This document shows positions 15,364 to 19,421 of a DNA stretch of 19,421 nucleotides, in pieces. Below the pieces are notes generated by a model. It did not search any database, was not told where the DNA came from, and was given only the letters and a program-made list of their open reading frames with translations. The stretch comes from an uncultured Cellvibrio sp. (GTDB lineage: Bacteria; Pseudomonadota; Gammaproteobacteria; Pseudomonadales; Cellvibrionaceae), in contig CAMLOU010000081.1 of NCBI GenBank assembly GCA_946481735.1, positions 1 to 19,421 of the forward strand. Direction: 5' to 3'. Numbering within the stretch: the stretch's first letter is position 1; each line of letters begins with the position of its first letter. Made by a program: the position numbers and the translations under genes.

Positions 15364-16017
15364 CTAAATGATATTTTTCCCTTTTCTCACATTAGCTATA
15401 AAGCTCTGCTTATCATGATCCCTTCTCGATGACGGCTGATGAGTTGAGGCAGGCATATATTTTCCAAAATCATGGTGCTTGCCAGCGTACTCTTTAAAGT
15501 CTCGCTTGATACGATCAATTACGGACTGGGGCTGAATACACTTGGTAGAATACACACGACTGATCAATTCCTTTTTCCTTAGCATGCCCTTATTGATCAG
15601 TACCGCGAGAAAAATATAATCTTTCTCCCGACCGGCAGCATACTTTGCTATGGCAAGATCATGAACTTCCAAACAGTATCCGGTAACAGTTCTGCCATCA
15701 CGCTTAACAACAACTGGGAAAAGCCTATCTTCCCAACCTCTTGGCAAAATCGCAGTATTTGGGCCGACCTCCTGCGCGTAATAGCCAAAGGTTTGATGAA
15801 ACATAGAACCTTCGCCAATAGCGCCTTCAACTAATATTGTGTTTTTCAACTTATTTTTGAGATAAAGGTCAGCTTCCATTGAATAGGAAAGCACCGGGTT
15901 TTTACTTGCTTCCGGAAATTGTCCAAGGACAGATTGCGAGCCTATGACAATAATTTCGTTATCATCACCAACTTTAGCGGCTGATAGTAAAATATGCTCC
16001 AGCTGTGCTTTATTCAT
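15364..16017 (-). CDS. DUF6036-type nucleotidyltransferase (toxin-antitoxin-like)
   Basis: A 217-residue cytoplasmic protein resembling minimal nucleotidyltransferases annotated as DUF6036. The N-terminal half has the fold's glycine-serine motif (IIVIGSQSVLGQFP, residues 22-35) and the acidic metal-ligand pair at Glu48 and Asp50 in SYSMEADLYL. GAIGEGSMFHQTFGYYAQ, LPRGWEDRLFPVVV and CLEVHDLAIAKYAAGREKDY are the other conserved strings. The family belongs to the wide group that includes MNT and AbiEii proteins, which can act as toxin or antitoxin by nucleotidylation of tRNA or protein; the exact activity is unknown. The last 25 residues are basic and low in structure. It overlaps its partner gene by 8 nt; GGAGG lies 13 nt before the ATG, inside that gene. 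Codon use is AT-richer than in rpoD. Confidence 0.75.
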   Translation of the reverse strand: MNKAQLEHILLSAAKVGDDNEIIVIGSQSVLGQFPEASKNPVLSYSMEADLYLKNKLKNTILVEGAIGEGSMFHQTFGYYAQEVGPNTAILPRGWEDRLFPVVVKRDGRTVTGYCLEVHDLAIAKYAAGREKDYIFLAVLINKGMLRKKELISRVYSTKCIQPQSVIDRIKRDFKEYAGKHHDFGKYMPASTHQPSSRRDHDKQSFIANVRKGKNII

Positions 16018-16348
16018 GATCGAATTTAAACCTCCGTATTATTTCCATTCGCTCTTCATCGGATAAAAGGCAAGCAAACGGACTACTCTTGCGATAGAAG
16101 TCCATTTCCTCCCCTTCTTGACAAATCAACTCTGCCACTTCAGCAGCACTCAAGCCGTCGATTAGTTCTTGCCACTTTTCAGCCCAGCCTTCGGCCTGAG
16201 TTCCGGACATGGTTTTCCAGTTGAGCAAAACCTCATTAACTTCTCTCAACCTTGTCGGTGATCCCCTGAGAATCTCTGCCGCTTTTTGGTGAAAGGCATA
16301 GGTACGCTGGTCAGGTATATGTTTTCTGTTCATTGTTAGAACATCCAT
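16010..16348 (-). CDS. Small partner protein of the nucleotidyltransferase, probable antitoxin or cofactor
   Basis: An acidic, mostly helical protein of 112 residues, overlapping the nucleotidyltransferase start by 8 nt, so the two are made together. Its centre reads WKTMSGTQAEGWAEKWQELI and ends with a segment FYRKSSPFACLLSDEERMEI followed by IRRF. I recall small proteins with such an SSPFAG-like end next to DUF6036 genes, but cannot verify it here. No DNA-binding motif is certain. The start is open to choice: ATG at 16348, ATG at 16333 (MNRKHIPDQRTYAF), or TTG at 16351; ribosome sites are weak for all of them. Function is inferred from arrangement only. Confidence 0.6.
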   Translation of the reverse strand: MDVLTMNRKHIPDQRTYAFHQKAAEILRGSPTRLREVNEVLLNWKTMSGTQAEGWAEKWQELIDGLSAAEVAELICQEGEEMDFYRKSSPFACLLSDEERMEIIRRFKFDHE

Positions 16349-16379
16349 CAATTTGGAAGGGTAGACAGGCCTGGCTCTT

Positions 16380-16433
16380 TTAAAAATTGATTATGCTTTT
16401 TAGTTTCTGTTCTATCTGCTGTTCTTTAGTCAT
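16380..16433 (-). pseudogene. 17-codon ORF resembling the start of a type I restriction HsdR-like protein (possible relic)
   Basis: Between mrr and the small partner gene a short leftward frame encodes MTKEQQIEQKLKSIINF and stops. 'MTKEQQIEQxL' resembles the first residues of one group of HsdR restriction subunits as I remember them. Nothing that continues the gene follows. It begins 11 nt after the mrr stop without a good ribosome site. The match is short and could be chance. Confidence 0.25.
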
Positions 16434-16444
16434 TTTTATCAACT

Positions 16445-17356
16445 TTAATCTTCGTTAAAGAAGTCTGTATCCAGTGCTTTAATTTCGTAGGTTTCTTTCA
16501 CTGATACACCGAGATTGTGTTTAATCATAAGCGCCGCGAGCTTGGCGCCATCAATCAGGATAATTTTTTTCTGAATCAATCCTACGTATTCCAGCGCCCC
16601 TTTGCTAAATATTGACGTAGTGATAAAAACACCTTTGTGGGCGCGTTGCATATCTAACGCACCAGAAAACGCCTGAATAGCTTCGCGACCAATGGTGCTG
16701 TCTACGTAACGTTTTGCCTGAAGGTAAATGGTATCCAAGCCTAGCGGGTCTTCGTTAATTAATCCGTCTATGCCACCATCAGCAGTGTATTGAGTTGCCT
16801 GGCCGGACTCTTTACTCCAACCACCGTAACCCATGGCCTGCATTAGCTCGACCACAAGTTTTTCTAAGAATTGTGGTGATTGCCGTTTAACGGCTTGGAG
16901 GACCTCTTCAATAAGTTCCTGTCGAATTTCGCTGTAGGCTTCTTCCAAACGCTCAGTTGGGTCCGTATCTTCAGTGTCGCTTTCATAGGTGGTGACAGCT
17001 GTACTTGCCTTTGGTTTGGCGGTGTGAAACTCAACGAATTCGGGGAATTGCTTCAGAAACCGCACATTAATTCGTTCCGGCTCTTGCTGAAGCGCCGCCC
17101 GGCCTCGGTCAGTTATTTGCAATTGACTCCGCCCCGGCGTAGTCAGCAATCCTGCTTTATTCAGGTAGGTTCTAGCCCAAGCAATACGGTTTCGAATAAT
17201 GGTTTGCTTACCTGATGGCAACTTTTCTGAGCGTTCATCTTCGGTAAGTTGGAAATGAATACACACTTGCTCGAAAGCTTCGTTAAAGCGATGTATTTGG
17301 CCATCCTGCACGGCAGCCAATAAAGGTCGCATGCAGCTTTGAAAATCTGGAATCAT
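16445..17356 (-). CDS. mrr: Mrr-type restriction endonuclease (type IV, modified DNA)
   Basis: Cuts DNA carrying foreign methylation. The 303-residue protein has an N-terminal winged-helix Mrr_N domain (about 1-95, with RNRIAWARTYLNKAGLL and LQITDRGRAAL) and a C-terminal PD-(D/E)xK nuclease domain (about 155-285): FLEKLVVELMQAMGYGG, the metal ligand Asp197 in ADGGIDG, the catalytic QAK at 213-215 in YLQAKRY, and GVFITTSIFS. The order and motifs match E. coli Mrr along the whole length. GGAAGG lies 8 nt before the ATG. No methyltransferase gene is nearby, as expected for type IV. It lies in the accessory segment behind the tRNA, with the nucleotidyltransferase pair downstream in the same direction. 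Confidence 0.93.
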   Translation of the reverse strand: MIPDFQSCMRPLLAAVQDGQIHRFNEAFEQVCIHFQLTEDERSEKLPSGKQTIIRNRIAWARTYLNKAGLLTTPGRSQLQITDRGRAALQQEPERINVRFLKQFPEFVEFHTAKPKASTAVTTYESDTEDTDPTERLEEAYSEIRQELIEEVLQAVKRQSPQFLEKLVVELMQAMGYGGWSKESGQATQYTADGGIDGLINEDPLGLDTIYLQAKRYVDSTIGREAIQAFSGALDMQRAHKGVFITTSIFSKGALEYVGLIQKKIILIDGAKLAALMIKHNLGVSVKETYEIKALDTDFFNED

Positions 17357-17856
17357 TTTGCTTCCTTCCCGTTAGCTTGCTCTATCCACTTTTCCACATC
17401 CACTCGCCTAAACCGCTAACTCAACGGCAACCTCCTCTCTGAGGCAAGGTGGTAGGCGGTCTTATTGACCAACCGAGGTCGCTAGCCAGCCCATCAATGG
17501 TCAATATTTCACCACCACAATCTGGAGACCCTGTGAATTCTGAGACAATAGGGGAATCTTGGGAAGAGCTCAAGTAAAGAGCAAGTAACAGGGCTTTCTT
17601 TGGAAAGCTGGGGCTCTGCCGTCCGTATGGGGATTAATTATAAGCACAATATAAATGACCTATTAAATCCTCACTGCAAAAGTTAGACGCCGGAGCACAA
17701 AAGAAGCGAGCGTCGTTCACTTTTCGGTAAATCTAAAGATATCTTCTGGCTTATGCACCCTAGCCAATCTAACCCAATCCGTATTTACCTTCCATTTGCA
17801 CCCCAACTCCCGCAAAATCGAGGTTCTCTCTCACCAAATATCAACGGCAGCTGTGC
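17357..17856. other. Gap between mrr and the lipoprotein gene
   Basis: 500 nt without a recognisable gene. It contains a 9-bp inverted repeat TATTGACCA (17463-17471)/TGGTCAATA (17498-17506), a small GCTTTC/GAAAGC hairpin (17593-17608), and an open reverse frame from about 17636 to 17421 of some 71 codons with no ATG, containing FPKKALLLALYL and ILTIDGLASDLGW; it may be a decayed gene. GACGC/GCGTC flanks 17686-17714. The promoters of both flanking genes should be here, but none is clear. Confidence 0.45.
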
Positions 17857-18411
17857 ATGAGATTGCTAATTTCACTTCTCTTATTAACACTCACCGCCGC
17901 ATGTCATGCGGAAAAAGGCAGCACTCACACATGCTCCTTAACCAGCGATACTCTGAACTTTGTTACACCAACATCCGACAACATCGCCAATACCTTTTGG
18001 CAGAAGGATGTCGATGGATATGAATCCATCAATCGATTGCACATTGTGTATAAGGATGGATCTGTAGCCGTTGTGGAGCACAAGTATTGCTCGATGTATA
18101 ACGTCGAGATCGCTTACTACGCTAGCACTACGAGTGAACTTTCAGATGGAAAAAAATTGAGTGAAACACTTAAAAGTTTTTTCAATTACTCAGCAGTACA
18201 AGATGCGAGTATTCAGAATGCGGTATCGGCAATAATCAAACGATTTGAAGAAAAAGGGTTTGATGCTGATAGCGCGCTAGCGACAGCATATGACGACTCG
18301 ACTCAGGACAACAAGCGAGCCGAATACAGTGTTAGCTATATGCCCATTGAGGATTCTTCACTACATAGAGCAGCATTGTTTATCTATATGGGTATTGGCG
18401 GCGAGCATTAA
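17857..18411 (+). CDS. Putative secreted lipoprotein of unknown function
   Basis: A 184-residue protein whose first 17 residues, MRLLISLLLLTLTAACH, form a signal peptide ending in a lipobox-like T-A-A-C (Cys16). With His at position +2 it would go to the outer membrane rather than stay in the inner membrane. The mature part is soluble, with Cys residues at about 26, 78 and no repeats: strands around ESINRLHIVYKDGSVAVVEH and a helical half (LSETLKSFFNYSAVQDASIQ, AIIKRFEEKGFDADSAL). I do not recognise the family. There is no strong Shine-Dalgarno. Codon use is AT-rich as in the mrr region, and the neighbours are unrelated, so it may be part of the accessory DNA. Confidence 0.6.
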   Translation: MRLLISLLLLTLTAACHAEKGSTHTCSLTSDTLNFVTPTSDNIANTFWQKDVDGYESINRLHIVYKDGSVAVVEHKYCSMYNVEIAYYASTTSELSDGKKLSETLKSFFNYSAVQDASIQNAVSAIIKRFEEKGFDADSALATAYDDSTQDNKRAEYSVSYMPIEDSSLHRAALFIYMGIGGEH

Positions 18412-18486
18412 CCCACCCATCATCCAAAAACAACCGACAATTCCCGCTTTCAAGCAACATATCTTCATATCCAAACCGCGCATATA

Positions 18487-18532
18487 GTTTATTTGACAAT
18501 ATACATATGGTTTTATTGACAATATACCTCCA
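18487..18532. repeat. Tandem 23-bp repeat upstream of the xylanase gene
   Basis: Two adjacent 23-bp units (18487-18509, 18510-18532) share the core TTGACAATATAC at 18493-18504 and 18516-18527 and agree at 16 of the first 18 positions. The second copy supplies the -35 box of the xylanase promoter; the first lies two helical turns upstream. This could be a pair of regulator half-sites. Confidence 0.6.
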
Positions 18533-18543
18533 GCCCTTATAAA
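18516..18543 (+). promoter_or_regulatory. Sigma-70 promoter of the GH11 xylanase gene
   Basis: TTGACA (18516-18521), 16 bp, TATAAA (18538-18543): a perfect -35 and 5/6 -10. Transcription would begin near 18550, leaving a leader of about 145 nt that contains a hairpin, AGCTC-CTGCT/AGCAG-gat-GAGCT (about 18599-18629). Confidence 0.6.
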
Positions 18544-18693
18544 TAGCGCTCTTCAGGACGCGGCAAGGCTTTAATAATAATCGTGGCGCCTGAAAAAACA
18601 GCTCCTGCTTGCAATGAGCAGGATGAGCTACCAACAACCTCTCCTCCTCTATGGGCGGCATTGGTTGAGAGGGCAACAGCATGGAGATCAATA

Positions 18694-19421
18694 ATGAAAT
18701 TACTCACCGGCAAAAAACTGGCGGCGGCATTTGCGTGTGCCTTCGCCTTTGGCATAACTACCACCAATGCGCAAACCTTAACGTCAAACCAGACGGGCAC
18801 GCACAACGGTTTTTATTATTCGTTCTGGAAAGATTCCGGCGATGCGTCGTTCGGGTTGCTTGCAGGCGGCCGTTACACCTCCCAGTGGTCCAATAGCACC
18901 AATAACTGGGTCGGAGGCAAGGGCTGGAATCCCGGCGGGCCGAAGATCGTGAATTATTCCGGCAGCTATAACGTCGATAATTCGCAAAACTCGTATCTCG
19001 CATTGTACGGCTGGACGCGCAATCCGTTGATTGAGTATTACGTGATTGAAAGTTACGGCTCCTACAATCCCGCGAACTGTTCTGGCGGGCAGGATTACGG
19101 CAGCTTCCAGAGCGATGGTGCAACGTACAATGTGCGCCGCTGTCAGCGGGTTAACCAGCCATCCATTGAGGGCACGGCCACCTTCTATCAATACTTCAGC
19201 GTGAGAACGCCCAAGAAAGGTTTCGGCAATATCTCCGGCACCATCACTGTGGCGAACCATTTTAATTACTGGGCCAGCCAGGGGTTGAACCTGGGTAATC
19301 ACGATTACATGGTATTGGCGACGGAAGGCTATCAAAGCCGTGGCAGCTCCGACATCACCGTCAGCGAAGGTACCGGTGGTGGCAATAACGGCGGCAGCAA
19401 TAGCAGTAGCAGCTCCGGCAA
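18694..19421 (+). CDS. Secreted GH11 endo-1,4-beta-xylanase, 3' end outside the window
   Basis: Hydrolyses the beta-1,4 backbone of xylan outside the cell. The 242 residues visible comprise a Sec signal peptide (1-26, [20 protein letters not shown], cleavage after TNA), a GH11 catalytic domain (about 27-225) and the start of a Gly/Asn/Ser linker ([16 protein letters not shown]). Diagnostic GH11 features are [13 protein letters not shown], the nucleophile Glu114 in [26 protein letters not shown] and the acid/base Glu211 in [16 protein letters not shown]. Poly-Ser linkers join catalytic domains to carbohydrate-binding or esterase domains in Cellvibrio enzymes, so further modules are expected beyond the window; Xyn11A-type enzymes of that genus have such a layout. 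GGAG lies 7 nt before the ATG; a strong promoter with a tandem repeat precedes it. Confidence 0.95.
   Translation, partial: MKLLTGKKLAAAFACAFAFGITTTNAQTLTSNQTGTHNGFYYSFWKDSGDASFGLLAGGRYTSQWSNSTNNWVGGKGWNPGGPKIVNYSGSYNVDNSQNSYLALYGWTRNPLIEYYVIESYGSYNPANCSGGQDYGSFQSDGATYNVRRCQRVNQPSIEGTATFYQYFSVRTPKKGFGNISGTITVANHFNYWASQGLNLGNHDYMVLATEGYQSRGSSDITVSEGTGGGNNGGSNSSSSSG

Noticed and set aside
17682..17720. attC-like GTTAGAC followed by GACGC/GCGTC
   Set aside because: GTTRRRY is present but no matching RYYYAAC box at a suitable distance on either side and no second imperfect repeat pair; no integrase or cassette array.
18380..18691. 103-codon minus-strand frame over the xylanase promoter
   Set aside because: It covers the promoter and the tandem repeat, has no recognisable domain, and the plus-strand signals are much better.
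18784..19335. 183-codon minus-strand frame opposite the xylanase
   Set aside because: Shadow of the GH11 catalytic domain.

Overview
The window looks like a chromosomal segment of a gammaproteobacterium of the Cellvibrio type (order Cellvibrionales). The reasons are the Pseudomonas-like gene order cca / folK-folB / tsaD / rpsU-yqeY-dnaG-rpoD, the moderate GC content, and a secreted GH11 xylanase with a Ser/Gly-rich linker, which is typical of plant-cell-wall degraders of this group. The genus is an inference; no database search was possible.

Layout. (1) 1-2742, mostly minus strand: the first codons of a GalE-like epimerase, a TorF-family putative outer-membrane porin with a strong terminator, an EamA drug/metabolite transporter whose start is best moved to a GTG, and a possible very small gene in front of an orphan terminator. 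(2) 2743-7353, plus strand: CCA-adding enzyme with a decayed HD domain, a pteridine reductase 6 nt behind it, then a RimK-type ATP-grasp ligase with an RLAN N-terminal domain and a CorA-family channel 18 nt behind that. (3) 7354-8022: an Hsp20 chaperone whose Shine-Dalgarno lies inside a hairpin that resembles an RNA thermometer, ending in a terminator. (4) 8029-9941, minus strand: tsaD-folB-folK, tightly packed. (5) 9942-14976, plus strand: the macromolecular-synthesis operon rpsU-yqeY-dnaG-rpoD, with a promoter, leader and intercistronic hairpins, a possible heat-shock promoter before rpoD, and a strong terminator. (6) 15076-15152: a CAU-anticodon tRNA that reads best as the lysidine-modified tRNA-Ile2. 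(7) 15153-17856, minus strand, visibly AT-richer: accessory DNA next to the tRNA with a DUF6036-type nucleotidyltransferase and its small overlapping partner (toxin-antitoxin-like), a possible relic of a type I restriction gene, and an Mrr type IV restriction endonuclease. (8) 17857-19421, plus strand: a putative lipoprotein of unknown function, then a GH11 xylanase cut by the window end, preceded by a tandem 23-bp repeat carrying a good promoter.

How the parts work together. Three genes bear on folate/pterin metabolism (folM-like, folB, folK). The cca, tRNA, tsaD, rpsU, dnaG and rpoD genes form the translation-replication-transcription core. Two independent signals suggest heat control (the hsp20 leader and the sequence before rpoD). 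The segment behind the tRNA looks like a small defence cargo. The candidates most worth testing are the hsp20 leader structure, the nucleotidyltransferase pair beside mrr, the HD-less Cca, and the orphan terminator with its tiny ORF.
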